Assembly: GCF_016612535.1 (NCBI RefSeq)
Contig: NZ_JAENXS010000001.1
Coordinates: 682,001-746,000, forward strand
Reading direction: 5' to 3'
DNA: 64,000 nt
From: Bradyrhizobium diazoefficiens
GTDB lineage: Bacteria > Pseudomonadota > Alphaproteobacteria > Rhizobiales > Xanthobacteraceae
The number at the start of each line of letters is the position of its first letter. The first letter of the stretch is position 1. The notes under the pieces were generated by a model, which saw only the letters and a program-made list of their open reading frames with translations, did no database searches and was not told where the DNA came from. A program made the translations under genes and the position numbers. Below, piece after piece: positions 19,463 to 28,804 of the stretch.

Positions 19463-20953
19463 ATGTCCCTTTCCTTCACCAACAGCATCGCAGTGCAGAG
19501 CCGCGCGCGCGCGCTGGTGCCGCTGTGCGTCGGCGCAGGCGCCTATCTCTTCTTCCTCACTATCGGCGACACGCTGCTTCAGGACTCCGACTCGTTCTGG
19601 CAGATCAAGATCGGGCAGTGGATTCTCGATCATCACGCCCTGCCCTATGCCGACATCTATTCCTTCACGCGGCTAGGGGAGCCCTGGATCTCGACGTCCT
19701 GGCTGTCGCAGATTCTGTTCGCCGCCTCCTACGCGCAGTGGGACTGGGCGGGACCGGTGATCCTCACCGCGCTCGCAATCGCGACGTCGGCCGCAATTTT
19801 CGTCTACCTGCTCGACGCCCATCTCGAAATCCCGCGCTCGGTGCTGTTCGCGATGCTGGCCGTGACGCTGTCGCTGCATCACATCCTGGCGCGGCCGCAC
19901 ATCCTGGCGCTGCCCGTGATGATCGCGTGGGTCGGCGTGCTGATGCATGCGGCCGACCGCAAGGTCGCGCCGTCCTGGGTTTGGCTGCCGCTGATGTCGC
20001 TGTGGGCCAACTTGCACGGCGGCTTCGTGCTCGGCCTCGCGCTGATCGGCCCGATAGCGCTCGAAGCAATCTGGACCCTCGATTCCGGCAAGCAGGTCCG
20101 GCTGCTTGCGCGCTGGTTCCTGTTCGGCGTCGGCGCGATGGCGGCTGCCTGCGTCACGCCCTATGGCTGGCGCACGCTGTTGGGCGCGACCAACATCCTC
20201 AATCTCGGCGAGCTGCTGTCGGTCATCTCGGAATGGATGCCGGCGAACTTCGCCTCGTTCTCCGGGTTCGAAGGTGCGATCTTCGGCCTTATCGCGATCG
20301 GCCTGTTTCGCGGCCTCACGCTGTCGCCGCCGCGCATCCTCCTGGTCCTGCTCTTCACCTGGATGGGTCTCACCCATGTCAGGAGCATCGAGGCTTTCGC
20401 TTTCCTGGTGCCGCTGGTGCTGGCCAAGCCGCTCGGCGAAAAGTCGCCGCTGCCGCAAATTGATGCGCACGGTAGCGAGAGCTGGCCGGCTCGCTACGTC
20501 ACCGTCACCGGCGCTCTGATGATTGCGGCCGCGGCCTGGACCTCGACCTCGATCTACATGTCGCATCACCGCTTTACCTTCACGATGGACCAGACGCCGG
20601 TCGCCGCCGTCGACCTGCTCCAGCAACGCAAGGTGCAGCGCATCTTCAATGCCTATCAGTTCGGCGGCTATTTGATCTCGCGCAACGTCCCGGTCTTCGT
20701 CGATGGCCGCGCCGAGCTCTATGGCGAGAAATTCGTCATGGACTTCTTCAAGGCGACGGAAGGGAAAAAGCCCGAGCTGCTGCCGCGCCTGCTCGACGAG
20801 TACAAGATCGACGCAACGCTGCTGGTGGCCGATGCGCCGGGCCCGCAGATCCTCGATCACCTCAAGGGCTGGAAGCGGATCTATGCGGATCACATCGCGG
20901 TGATCCATGTGCGGGAGAGTTCGGAGAGCGCAGCCGCGACGCCGTCGAAGTGA
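19463..20953 (+). CDS. Polytopic membrane protein, GT-C glycosyltransferase-like (paralogue 1)
   Basis: 496 residues, about ten membrane helices. The first periplasmic loop has an acidic patch and a repeat-like signature (LLQDSDSFWQIKIGQWILDH, then SFTRLGEPWISTSWLSQ). The C-terminal soluble tail carries FGGYLISRNVPVFVDGRAELYG. The same two signatures occur in the protein at 25454-26899. The layout resembles GT-C enzymes that use polyprenyl-phosphate sugars, but no activity can be assigned. I chose the ATG at 19463 (MSLSF), because the 15 upstream codons in frame are low-complexity. Confidence 0.75.
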   Translation: MSLSFTNSIAVQSRARALVPLCVGAGAYLFFLTIGDTLLQDSDSFWQIKIGQWILDHHALPYADIYSFTRLGEPWISTSWLSQILFAASYAQWDWAGPVILTALAIATSAAIFVYLLDAHLEIPRSVLFAMLAVTLSLHHILARPHILALPVMIAWVGVLMHAADRKVAPSWVWLPLMSLWANLHGGFVLGLALIGPIALEAIWTLDSGKQVRLLARWFLFGVGAMAAACVTPYGWRTLLGATNILNLGELLSVISEWMPANFASFSGFEGAIFGLIAIGLFRGLTLSPPRILLVLLFTWMGLTHVRSIEAFAFLVPLVLAKPLGEKSPLPQIDAHGSESWPARYVTVTGALMIAAAAWTSTSIYMSHHRFTFTMDQTPVAAVDLLQQRKVQRIFNAYQFGGYLISRNVPVFVDGRAELYGEKFVMDFFKATEGKKPELLPRLLDEYKIDATLLVADAPGPQILDHLKGWKRIYADHIAVIHVRESSESAAATPSK

Positions 20954-20989
20954 GGGCGTAGCTTCCGGGCGGGTACGCGTACACGTGAG

Positions 20990-21232
20990 ATGGCCGCTTC
21001 CGCTCACAGATGGAGGCCCGTTTTGATTTTTTGGCAGCTGGTTACCCTTATCGGCGCGGCTTATCTCGGGACCGGGTTTGTATATGTTCGGCTGCGGTCA
21101 TTAGACGCAAATAATTTGCGCGAGCCTCCATCAATTCTAAAATGGCCAGTAGAGACCATTTCCAATTCGCAGTTCTCTTACTGGTTAATGTTCGCGTCGC
21201 TCGTAGTGGCCATCATCTATAAGTACCGGTAG
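20990..21232 (+). CDS. Small hypothetical membrane protein
   Basis: 80 residues with two likely membrane helices (about 12-30 and 62-77) and a short loop (LREPPSILKWPVETISNSQ). Not recognised. The base composition is more AT-rich than the flanks, as in much of this cluster. No clear ribosome site precedes the ATG. It lies 36 bp after the GT-C-like gene in the same direction and could be co-transcribed. The hydropathy pattern supports a real gene. Confidence 0.4.
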   Translation: MAASAHRWRPVLIFWQLVTLIGAAYLGTGFVYVRLRSLDANNLREPPSILKWPVETISNSQFSYWLMFASLVVAIIYKYR

Positions 21233-21448
21233 GGCTCATCAATCGCAGGACATGGCTATGGCAGCGAGGCTCGGGTACCGACACGCTAGAGCGAGTTGAC
21301 CTGCTCCGCTCCTGAGGGCGTAGCGGACATGACGTGCGTTCGCAGGCTGATCGGATTTGCGAGTCCACGCTCCAGCGCGTTGAACCGGGTTCGGATCGGC
21401 TGGCGGCGCGGATCGGCGCGCGGGGGCTCGATTGCTCAACCCGCAAAA

Positions 21449-23212
21449 TTACTCCGTCGCCGGCGATGCGTCCTTCCGCACCGCAGGCCCGTTCGCGTCC
21501 GTCGAAAATACGCAGAGCCGTTTCGTTCGATAGATGGTGCCGCTCTGCGATTCCGGATTCTGACAGATATCGATGACATAGCCGATGTCGTTACGTGACG
21601 CATAGGCCCGTCGCTCCGCGAGCGAATTCAGACCTTCGACTTCGGCCAATCTGCTGCGCCATACTTCATGGTACGAGGGCATATACATCGCCGACCCTCC
21701 CCGCCTGAAATCGATCCAGATGCGGCGATGCGAAATGAACTCGAAAACGACGGCCCGCGAGAGCGCGATGTCGGCAAGGCTCGATTCCGACGCCGGATCA
21801 AACCGGGGCGTCTTCGGAACGAGGAACATGGCCGTCGGAGGAGTTGCATTGCGCGCCCAATTGCCGACGTCGGTCCACTCCTCAACTGCGTCGGTATAGA
21901 GCCGATTGAGTTTGGCGTTGTACCACGTCGAGAGCGGCCAAACCGCGATCACGGCGGCGGCCAGCACAAGATAACCCATCGTGCGCTGGTAGGTCGGAGC
22001 GGGACCAGGTGCAACCCTCAGAAAGACAAAGGTCAAAATGAGCAGGATGGAAGCCAGGCTGGCGAGGTTATCAAGACTCAGGAACAGCACAATGAGACAG
22101 GCCGGCAGGAAAGTCCCTTCCTTGTCGCGGCGCAGCCAGTTTGTCGCCAATGCGGCCATGGCCAGGCCGGCCAACAGATGAATGACCGTGCCTGACCGCA
22201 ACAGATGAAGGTTGAGAACGAAATGCGAGCCGGTCACGAACGGGACGCCGACCCCGACTCCATAAACCAGGATCGCGCCAAGATAGGCCACCTGAAGTTG
22301 CCTGGCGCCCCGCCCGAACCAAAGGAGTCCGGCCGCGCCGACAAGCGTGACGCCCAGGAGCGCCAGGATATCACCGACCTGTATCGAATCGATCAGCACA
22401 TGACCTGGAAAATACTGGCGAAGGAACGTCGCATAGTCGAAGCCGAACGGACTTCCGAATTCCGGATTCGAGACGAAGCCGTACAGGACGAAAGCCGCAA
22501 GTGGCACGCAGAGAACGAGACCGGCCAGCGTGCGCGAAAGGACCTCCCTGACGGTCACCTTCCGCTGCATCAGAAGACTGATCGCGATCAGAACCAACGG
22601 CAGCACGAGCCAAACCGCAAAGAACGCATTGATGAAGAACGTCACTCCGACGGCGACGGCCGCCGCAGCAAAGCGGCTTCTTGCGGCGAGATAGATGGCG
22701 AGAAGAGCCGTGCCATTCGCGATTTCGGAATGGGTGAAGTAGTTTATGAACAGCCCGCCGGTGCCGGCATAGCTGTAGCCGTTGAGAAGGGCGATGAAGC
22801 AGAGGATCAGGCTGAAGACGATCTTGTCGCGGCGTTCGGTGATGCCCAGCAGCGAGGCGCAGCACAGGAACCCGACAAAGCTGAGCAGCCGGGAGAGATA
22901 GTTCAGAATGAAGAACAGCAACGGAACGTTGTCGAAATATCTTTCCGTACCGCTCAATACCAGCCAGACTCCGGAGGCAAAATAGCGCAGCGATTGGATG
23001 AATGCGTCGTCGTGGTACTGAGGCTCGTTGTAGAGACCGGCGACAACCGGCAAATGGTACAAGTTGTTGATGATCCCGAAAACAAATCCGGTATGCAACA
23101 CCGACACCGCCGACGCGACGGCGGCCACCGAAATTGTCTCGACCCAGGAGTTCGGAATACCGGCCGCGCGGTTGCGGCAGATCGTTTCAGAAGCGATGTG
23201 GAGATCTGCCAT
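21449..23212 (-). CDS. Unclassified polytopic membrane protein (duplicate A)
   Basis: 587 residues, roughly twelve membrane helices. Conserved with the protein at 27026-28804 along its whole length: GLYNEPQYHDD, QSLRYFASGVWL, SFVGFLCCASLLG and GYVIDICQ at the C-terminus. The acidic N-terminal loop (EPQYHDD) is where GT-C enzymes place catalytic acids, so a membrane glycosyltransferase is possible but unproven. I chose the ATG at 23212 because the duplicate's frame is closed by a stop just upstream of the equivalent codon. An in-frame extension to 23344 exists only here. Confidence 0.7.
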   Translation of the reverse strand: MADLHIASETICRNRAAGIPNSWVETISVAAVASAVSVLHTGFVFGIINNLYHLPVVAGLYNEPQYHDDAFIQSLRYFASGVWLVLSGTERYFDNVPLLFFILNYLSRLLSFVGFLCCASLLGITERRDKIVFSLILCFIALLNGYSYAGTGGLFINYFTHSEIANGTALLAIYLAARSRFAAAAVAVGVTFFINAFFAVWLVLPLVLIAISLLMQRKVTVREVLSRTLAGLVLCVPLAAFVLYGFVSNPEFGSPFGFDYATFLRQYFPGHVLIDSIQVGDILALLGVTLVGAAGLLWFGRGARQLQVAYLGAILVYGVGVGVPFVTGSHFVLNLHLLRSGTVIHLLAGLAMAALATNWLRRDKEGTFLPACLIVLFLSLDNLASLASILLILTFVFLRVAPGPAPTYQRTMGYLVLAAAVIAVWPLSTWYNAKLNRLYTDAVEEWTDVGNWARNATPPTAMFLVPKTPRFDPASESSLADIALSRAVVFEFISHRRIWIDFRRGGSAMYMPSYHEVWRSRLAEVEGLNSLAERRAYASRNDIGYVIDICQNPESQSGTIYRTKRLCVFSTDANGPAVRKDASPATE

Positions 23213-23380
23213 TCGAATTGCCGGAGGAAGCGACGGCTGAGGATCAGCCTCGGTTAAGCGCCGTGTTTGCCACCCCGCTTTCACGCGTTTGACTGGTCCG
23301 AGCCCGCGGGCGATGAGACGAACGACATCAGAAATAAGTCGCAAACGCTAATGGCGGATTAATCGGCGCTCGAGAATGAT
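23213..23380. repeat. Duplicated upstream segment, copy 1
   Basis: About 165 bp upstream of duplicate A that aligns with 28805-28975 upstream of duplicate B. Shared blocks include GACGGCTGAGGATCAGCCTCGGTT (GACGGCTGCGGATCAGCC in the other) and CGCAAACGCTAATGGCGG. The gene and its promoter region were therefore copied together. Confidence 0.75.
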
Positions 23381-23683
23381 GCGCGCACGACGCCGGGGTG
23401 CGTCGGAGTCACGAAGGCGCGGTGCCTTCGGGGTGACGACACGCGTCCCTCCCGTGTCCCGGACGCGCTGCAACACGTTGCCGCGCTGGCCGCGAACCCG
23501 CTGCCGGACCTGCTGGAGGTGTTGGACGCCTCAGAGCGATTTGTTCTCTACAAGATCCGCCGCCGGTCCTGGACCGAAGCCGCGGCTGCACAGCGTGGTC
23601 AATCTGGCATCACCATCCCCCGCCTGCCGCCTCCAATCGCCCTCGGGCGACCCCAACCCGCCGCGCCGTCTCCAGAGACCTAG
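23363..23683 (+). pseudogene. Possible gene remnant without a start codon
   Basis: An open stretch after the TAA at 23360 that reads like protein in its second half (VAALAANPLPDLLEVLDAS, then ERFVLYKIRRRSW) and ends at TAG 23681-23683. I found no ATG, GTG or TTG in frame before the protein-like part, so it looks like a 5'-truncated or frameshifted remnant. Family not recognised. It lies between the duplicated segment and the GT2 gene; apart from it and the duplicated segment, the 23213-23764 gap shows nothing. Confidence 0.3.
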
Positions 23684-23764
23684 ACCCCTAACAATTGTAG
23701 CAAGGCCACTTTAACCAGCGACGAATTAGAGTCCTGCTCCTGCAACCGAGTTGGGCTCTTTCAC

Positions 23765-24760
23765 ATGGCGGCCAGTTCCAAATCGATCCGCTATAGCCTC
23801 GTCATCCCCGTGTTCAACGAGGAAGCCGTGTTGCCGGTCCTGTTGCGCCGGCTCGACACGGTATTGTCCCGGCTCGACGGGCCGGCAGAAGCGATCTTCG
23901 TGGACGACGGCAGCAGCGATTCCGGCTCGATCGTGCTAAAGGCACTCGCCACGCGCGACCCGCGCTTTCGCTATATCGGCTTGTCGCGAAATTTCGGCCA
24001 TCAGGTCGCCATCACCGCCGGCATGGACGCCGCGCAAGGTGACGCGATCATTGTCATGGATGCCGATTTGCAGGATCCGCCCGAAGTGATCGAGCAATTG
24101 ATCGCAAAATGGCAGGAAGGCAACGACATCGTCCATGCCCGCCGTTTGTCGCGCGACGGCGAAAGCCGTTTCAAACGTGCGACGGCGCATCTGTTTTATC
24201 GGCTCCTCGGCAGGATGTCCTCCGTCGGCATCCCCGCCGATGTCGGCGACTTCCGCCTGATCGATCGCAAGGTGCTCGACGCGCTTCGGCAGATGCCGGA
24301 GCAGGACCGCTTCGTACGAGGCATGATCGCCTGGCTCGGCTTTCGGCAGACCGAGGTCGCCTTCCACCGCCTCGAGCGCGCAGCGGGCGAAACCAAATAC
24401 CCGCTGTTCAAGATGATCCGGCTGGCGATGAACGCCGCGCTCGGCTTTTCCGATCTGCCCTTACGGCTTGCAATCTGGTGCGGATTGACGGTCTCGGGAC
24501 TCGCACTGCTCTACGGCGGCTGGGTGATGGTGTTGTGGCTCGGCAAGGACAGTCATCTCGTGACCGGCTGGTCCTCGACGATCGTCGTCGTGTCCCTGCT
24601 GTGCGGAATCAACATGCTGATGACGGGCATCGTGGGGCTCTATGTCGGTCGCATCCATGCCGAGGTGAAGCGGCGCCCGCTCTATGTGGTGCAGACACGC
24701 GCTGGCTTCGATCGCGACGAGACGGCGGCGACACCCGCGATCCACGCCGTCAACGAGTGA
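23765..24760 (+). CDS. GT2 glycosyltransferase, polyprenyl-phosphate sugar synthase-like (DPM1/GtrB type)
   Basis: 331 residues. The GT-A catalytic domain has VIPVFNEE near residue 16, FVDDGSSD near 44, metal-binding DADLQDPPE near 98, and GDFRLIDRKV near 160. Two C-terminal membrane helices (about 230-255 and 262-290) anchor it, as in GtrB and dolichol-phosphate mannose synthases. It would load a hexose onto undecaprenyl phosphate on the cytoplasmic face of the inner membrane. Its stop overlaps the methyltransferase start (GTGA). Neighbouring GT-C-like proteins are plausible users of the lipid-linked sugar. Confidence 0.9.
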   Translation: MAASSKSIRYSLVIPVFNEEAVLPVLLRRLDTVLSRLDGPAEAIFVDDGSSDSGSIVLKALATRDPRFRYIGLSRNFGHQVAITAGMDAAQGDAIIVMDADLQDPPEVIEQLIAKWQEGNDIVHARRLSRDGESRFKRATAHLFYRLLGRMSSVGIPADVGDFRLIDRKVLDALRQMPEQDRFVRGMIAWLGFRQTEVAFHRLERAAGETKYPLFKMIRLAMNAALGFSDLPLRLAIWCGLTVSGLALLYGGWVMVLWLGKDSHLVTGWSSTIVVVSLLCGINMLMTGIVGLYVGRIHAEVKRRPLYVVQTRAGFDRDETAATPAIHAVNE

Positions 24761-25452
24761 CCGAGCGCATGACCGAACTCTTCGACGGCTATCATGACAA
24801 CTACCGCGATGTGGTCCAATCCTCGATCGACTTCTCCGGCCTGCCGCATCATTTTTTCATGCGCGCGAAAGCCGATCTCTTGGGCGATCTGATCGCGCAG
24901 CGGCTGGACGCGCAGAGACCCGAAATGCTGGACGTCGGCTGCGGCGTCGGCAGCCTTCATCCCCTGCTGCACGGCGTGGTCGGCCGCTTGAGCGGTATCG
25001 ACGTTTCGTCGGCCAGCCTGGCACAGGCGCGCGCTGGCAACGGTGCGGTCGACTACCGCGAGTTCGACGGGCGCACTTTTCCTTTCGACGATGCAAGCTT
25101 CGATCTGGTCACCGCCATCTGCGTGATGCACCATATCGCGCCAACCGAATGGGCGCATTTCGTCGCCGAGATGCGGAGAGTGGTGCGTCCCGGAGGGCTC
25201 GTCTGCGTGATCGAACATAATCCGTACAACCCGCTGACCCGCCTGGCCGTCGCGCGCTGTGAGTTCGACCGGGACGCTGTCCTGCTCGGTGCTGGCACAA
25301 CCCGGAAATTGATGGCTGCGGGCGGCCTACGCGAGATCGGCACGCGCCATTTCCTGCTGCTCCCCTGGGACACCAAACCGGCGCGGCGCCTCGAAGATGC
25401 CCTGAGCGGCCTGTCGCTCGGAGGCCAATACGCCGCCTTCGGTACCGCTTGA
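24757..25452 (+). CDS. Class I SAM-dependent methyltransferase
   Basis: 231 residues from GTG 24757 (or 227 from ATG 24769). SAM-binding motif I is DVGCGVGSLHPLL near residue 60, with motif II DASFDLVTAICVMHHI and a post-motif VRPGGLVCVIEHNP. This is the UbiE/type 11 fold acting on small molecules or lipid-linked sugars. It is translationally coupled to the GT2 gene, so it probably methylates a product of that pathway. The stop is 1 bp from that of the convergent membrane protein gene. Confidence 0.88.
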   Translation: MTERMTELFDGYHDNYRDVVQSSIDFSGLPHHFFMRAKADLLGDLIAQRLDAQRPEMLDVGCGVGSLHPLLHGVVGRLSGIDVSSASLAQARAGNGAVDYREFDGRTFPFDDASFDLVTAICVMHHIAPTEWAHFVAEMRRVVRPGGLVCVIEHNPYNPLTRLAVARCEFDRDAVLLGAGTTRKLMAAGGLREIGTRHFLLLPWDTKPARRLEDALSGLSLGGQYAAFGTA

Positions 25453-25453
25453 C

Positions 25454-26899
25454 TTATCTTTGCGGCGTATCCTGCCGCTTGTGCACAACCGCCACATCGT
25501 CGCTGTAGACGCGCCGCCACTGGGGCAGCCGGTCGAGCATCGCTACCGCCGGTGTGCGCGGGGCGAGCAGCGTCGCGCCGATGTTGTAGTCGTCGAGCAG
25601 CTTGAGAAAGTCTCCGAGGTTGATCAGCGCCAGGGCACGATTGTAGCGGTCGATGAACGGTGCCCCGTACAGTTCGCCACGACCATCGATAAAGGTGGGA
25701 ATGCCGGCAAAGATCAAATAGCCACCGAAAGAATAGTCATTGAGCACGGGCCCCGCCTTGGCGAGGTTGGCTTCGGCGATGGCAGCCTGCGGGGTGATGA
25801 TCGGATCCGGTCTGACGTCACGCGCCAAGGCCACACCGCTCATCGCGATCAACACACCGATCCCAGCCAGATTCAGGCTGCGCGACGAGACCGCCGCATC
25901 GTCCGCGGCCGGTCTGCCGAACTTCCGACCCAGCGGGGCCGCCAGATAGAGTGGCGCCAGCACGGCCAGCAGATCCGCGTTGCGTATTTGCGCTAGCGCG
26001 AAATGGAGCAAGCCGATCACCACCAAGGCCCGCACGACCGGCAGCGTCACGCCGCGCGCGAGCGCAAAGATGCCAGCCAGCAGCAGCAACTCGAAGCCAC
26101 CTATGTGACTGAAATCCTGCGGGCGCCATTCCGCGATCCAGGCAAGAGCCGGGCCGAGGCCGAGTGTCGTCAGCGGCATCAGCAACGGTTCCGGCCCGTA
26201 GGGCGTCAGGCAGGAGGCTGCGACCGCGAGTGCCGTGAACGGCAGCCACCGCAGGATCACGTGCAGCCATTCGCTCCGCCCCTCACGCAGCAGCGCCTCA
26301 AGCACCGCAGGGCCGATCAGCCCAAGCGCAAGCACCACGCTGCCGTGCAGATTGGCCCACAGGACCAGCAGCGGCAGCGCCCAGTATGGGGGAGGCCCCC
26401 CACGATCCATGCAGCGCACCAGGGCCCCTGCCCAGGTCACCATGACGGGCAGCACGAGCACGTGGGGCCGTGCCAGCATATGCGGCGCCAGCAGGATGAC
26501 GGCCGCCATCACCATGAGAAAAGTCAGAGTTGGCGAAAGCTCGCGCAGCAGGAAGAACGTGAACAGGCCGAAGGCGAGCGCTATCGCTGCCGCGGCGAGG
26601 ACGACGACACCCGACCAGCCGGACAGCGCATAAGCTCCGGCATAGATGACCTCCGAGAGCCACTCGAAAGTTATCCAGGGCGCGCCGTGCCTTGAAAAGG
26701 AAAAGGGGTCACTCGACGGCAGGGTACCATGCGCGATGATCCAGCGCCCGACCTCGATGTGAGAATAGCTGTCGGGATCGTTGAGCATCCGCTGCCCGAG
26801 GACCAGCAGCATGAAATAGAGGCCAAGGCTCACCAGCCAGGGCAAGGCCGCACGCGCCGAAAACGGTTGAACCTCGCTGTGGACGGCCTGGTCACTCAT
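25454..26899 (-). CDS. Polytopic membrane protein, GT-C glycosyltransferase-like (paralogue 2)
   Basis: 481 residues, about ten membrane helices. Signatures shared with the 19463-20953 protein are LNDPDSYSHIEVGRWIIAHG, FSRHGAPWITFEWLSE, and C-terminal FGGYLIFAGIPTFIDGRGELYG. The family is widespread but uncharacterised; a lipid-linked sugar transferase is inferred from topology and the adjacent GT2. I chose the ATG at 26899 (MSDQAVHSE); the frame runs upstream to 27007 but that part is not protein-like. Confidence 0.75.
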   Translation of the reverse strand: MSDQAVHSEVQPFSARAALPWLVSLGLYFMLLVLGQRMLNDPDSYSHIEVGRWIIAHGTLPSSDPFSFSRHGAPWITFEWLSEVIYAGAYALSGWSGVVVLAAAAIALAFGLFTFFLLRELSPTLTFLMVMAAVILLAPHMLARPHVLVLPVMVTWAGALVRCMDRGGPPPYWALPLLVLWANLHGSVVLALGLIGPAVLEALLREGRSEWLHVILRWLPFTALAVAASCLTPYGPEPLLMPLTTLGLGPALAWIAEWRPQDFSHIGGFELLLLAGIFALARGVTLPVVRALVVIGLLHFALAQIRNADLLAVLAPLYLAAPLGRKFGRPAADDAAVSSRSLNLAGIGVLIAMSGVALARDVRPDPIITPQAAIAEANLAKAGPVLNDYSFGGYLIFAGIPTFIDGRGELYGAPFIDRYNRALALINLGDFLKLLDDYNIGATLLAPRTPAVAMLDRLPQWRRVYSDDVAVVHKRQDTPQR

Positions 26900-27025
26900 G
26901 GCGGGCGAAATTAGAGCGCAAGCGTTAAGTTCTTGTTTAACGTTTCTCCATTTGCCCATGCGGGCTGACCACGCGCGTTGGCGTGAGCCGGTCGCGTCGG
27001 ATTCCAAGCGGGAGCGTTCGATTGC

Positions 27026-28804
27026 TCAACCGGCAAATCGCTCCGTCGACGGCGGCGCGTCCTTCCGTCCCACGGGCGCGTTTGCGTCCGTTGAAAATAC
27101 GCAGAGCCGCTTCGTTCGATAGATCACACGGTTCGGCGCTTCCGGACTCTGACAGATATCGATGACATAGCCGATGCCATTGCGCGATGCATAAGCCATT
27201 CGCTCCGCCAGCGAATTCAAGCCCTCGACATCCGTCAACCTGCTTCGCCAGGTCGGATAATACGAAGGCGTCAACACCACTGATCCGCCACGCTTGAAAT
27301 CGACCCAGATGCGGCGATGTGATACGAATTCAAATACGCCTTGGTGATCTAGCGCCATATCGGCGACGCTCACTTCGGCTCGACCGTCAAGCTCCGGCCT
27401 TCTTGGAATGAGGAATGTTGCGGTCAATGGCGTGTTATTGCGCGCCCACTTGCCAATTTCGGTCCACTCTGCGACCGCCTCGCTGCAGATTCGTTGGAAC
27501 TCGAGGCCGGACCGGATCGCGAGTGGGGCTGCGACGCAAACAGCCGTGGCAAGCACCAGATAGCCCATGGCACGCTGATAGGATGGGACCGGTCTCGGCA
27601 CAATTGTTAGAAGAGTAAATATCAAAACGGCTGTGACAAAACCCAGACCGGCCCAGCCGTCAAAGGTCAAGAACAGCACGATAAGACAGCCCGGAAGGAA
27701 AACCGCCTCCTTGTCGCGCCTCAACCAGTTCGTCGCCAAAGCCGCGATCGCCAGGGCGGCAAGCAGGTGAATGATCGTGCTCGATCGCAGGAGATGAAAG
27801 TTGAGCATTAGCGACGATCGGGTCACGAACGGAACGACGATGCCGATCAGATAGACCAGAATTGCGCCCACATAGGCTGCCCGCAAATCGGAAGCGGCGG
27901 CCTGCCTCGGCCAAAACAGCGCAAGCGCTCCGATGAGGGTGACTCCCAAGAGCCCCATGATGTCGCCGAGCGAAATCGAATCAATCAGCACGTGGCCTGG
28001 GTAATACTCGTGAAGGAAACTCGCAAGGTCGAGGCTGGACGGACGACCAAACTCCGGGTTTGCGAGAAACCCGTTGGCCACAACAAGTATAAGCGGCGAG
28101 CACAGGACGAGGCCGATCAGCACGCGCGAGGAGATTTGACCGATCGTCGCTTTCCGCTGCGACAGGTGACAGATCCCAATCAGCATCAGCGGCAGCACGA
28201 GCCAGACCGCAAAGAAGGCATTGATGAAGAATATTATGCCCGCAGCGACGACTGCTGCCGTGTAGCGGCCTCGAGCGGCAAAGTAGATCGCCAGAAGCGC
28301 CACGCCATTCGCTATCTCCGAATGGCTAAAGTAGTTGATGAACAGGCCGCCGGAGCCGGCATAGCTGTAGCCATCAAGAAACGCGATGAAGCAGACAATC
28401 AGACTGAAGACGATCTTGTCGCGTCTTTCCGTCACCCCGAGCAGGGAGGCGCAGCAGAGGAAGCCGACGAAGCTGAGCAGCCGGGAGAGGAAAAACAGAA
28501 CCAAGAACAGCAACGGAATATTGTCGATATATTTTTCGGCGCCGCTCAACATCAGCCAGACGCCGGAAGCAAAGTAGCGCAACGACTGGATAAACCCGTC
28601 GTCATGATACTGCGGCTCATTGTAGAGACCGGCGACGATCGGCAGATAATTAATGTTATTGGTTAGTCCGAAGACAAACCCCGTGCGCAAGACGGATATC
28701 GCCGACGCGAACACGGCGACCGAAAGCGTCTCGGCCCAGAAGTTCGGGATGCTGGCCGCGCGACCGCGGCAACCCAAGTCAGAGGTGACGTTGACGTCCG
28801 CCAT
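27026..28804 (-). CDS. Unclassified polytopic membrane protein (duplicate B)
   Basis: 592 residues, about twelve membrane helices, a full-length paralogue of the 21449-23212 protein: GLYNEPQYHDDGFIQSL, SFVGFLCCASLLG, AYASRNGIGYVIDICQSP. The C-terminus ends a few residues later than in the other copy because of a shifted stop. The ATG at 28804 has no strong ribosome site. The frame is closed by TGA upstream, which fixes the start for both copies. Base composition is more AT-rich than the housekeeping genes around it. Confidence 0.7.
   Translation of the reverse strand: MADVNVTSDLGCRGRAASIPNFWAETLSVAVFASAISVLRTGFVFGLTNNINYLPIVAGLYNEPQYHDDGFIQSLRYFASGVWLMLSGAEKYIDNIPLLFLVLFFLSRLLSFVGFLCCASLLGVTERRDKIVFSLIVCFIAFLDGYSYAGSGGLFINYFSHSEIANGVALLAIYFAARGRYTAAVVAAGIIFFINAFFAVWLVLPLMLIGICHLSQRKATIGQISSRVLIGLVLCSPLILVVANGFLANPEFGRPSSLDLASFLHEYYPGHVLIDSISLGDIMGLLGVTLIGALALFWPRQAAASDLRAAYVGAILVYLIGIVVPFVTRSSLMLNFHLLRSSTIIHLLAALAIAALATNWLRRDKEAVFLPGCLIVLFLTFDGWAGLGFVTAVLIFTLLTIVPRPVPSYQRAMGYLVLATAVCVAAPLAIRSGLEFQRICSEAVAEWTEIGKWARNNTPLTATFLIPRRPELDGRAEVSVADMALDHQGVFEFVSHRRIWVDFKRGGSVVLTPSYYPTWRSRLTDVEGLNSLAERMAYASRNGIGYVIDICQSPEAPNRVIYRTKRLCVFSTDANAPVGRKDAPPSTERFAG

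Noticed and set aside
22205..23257. Plus-strand frame of 350 codons opposite duplicate A
   Set aside because: Highly charged, no domain; the minus frame is a paralogue of another full-length membrane protein, which proves coding on that strand.
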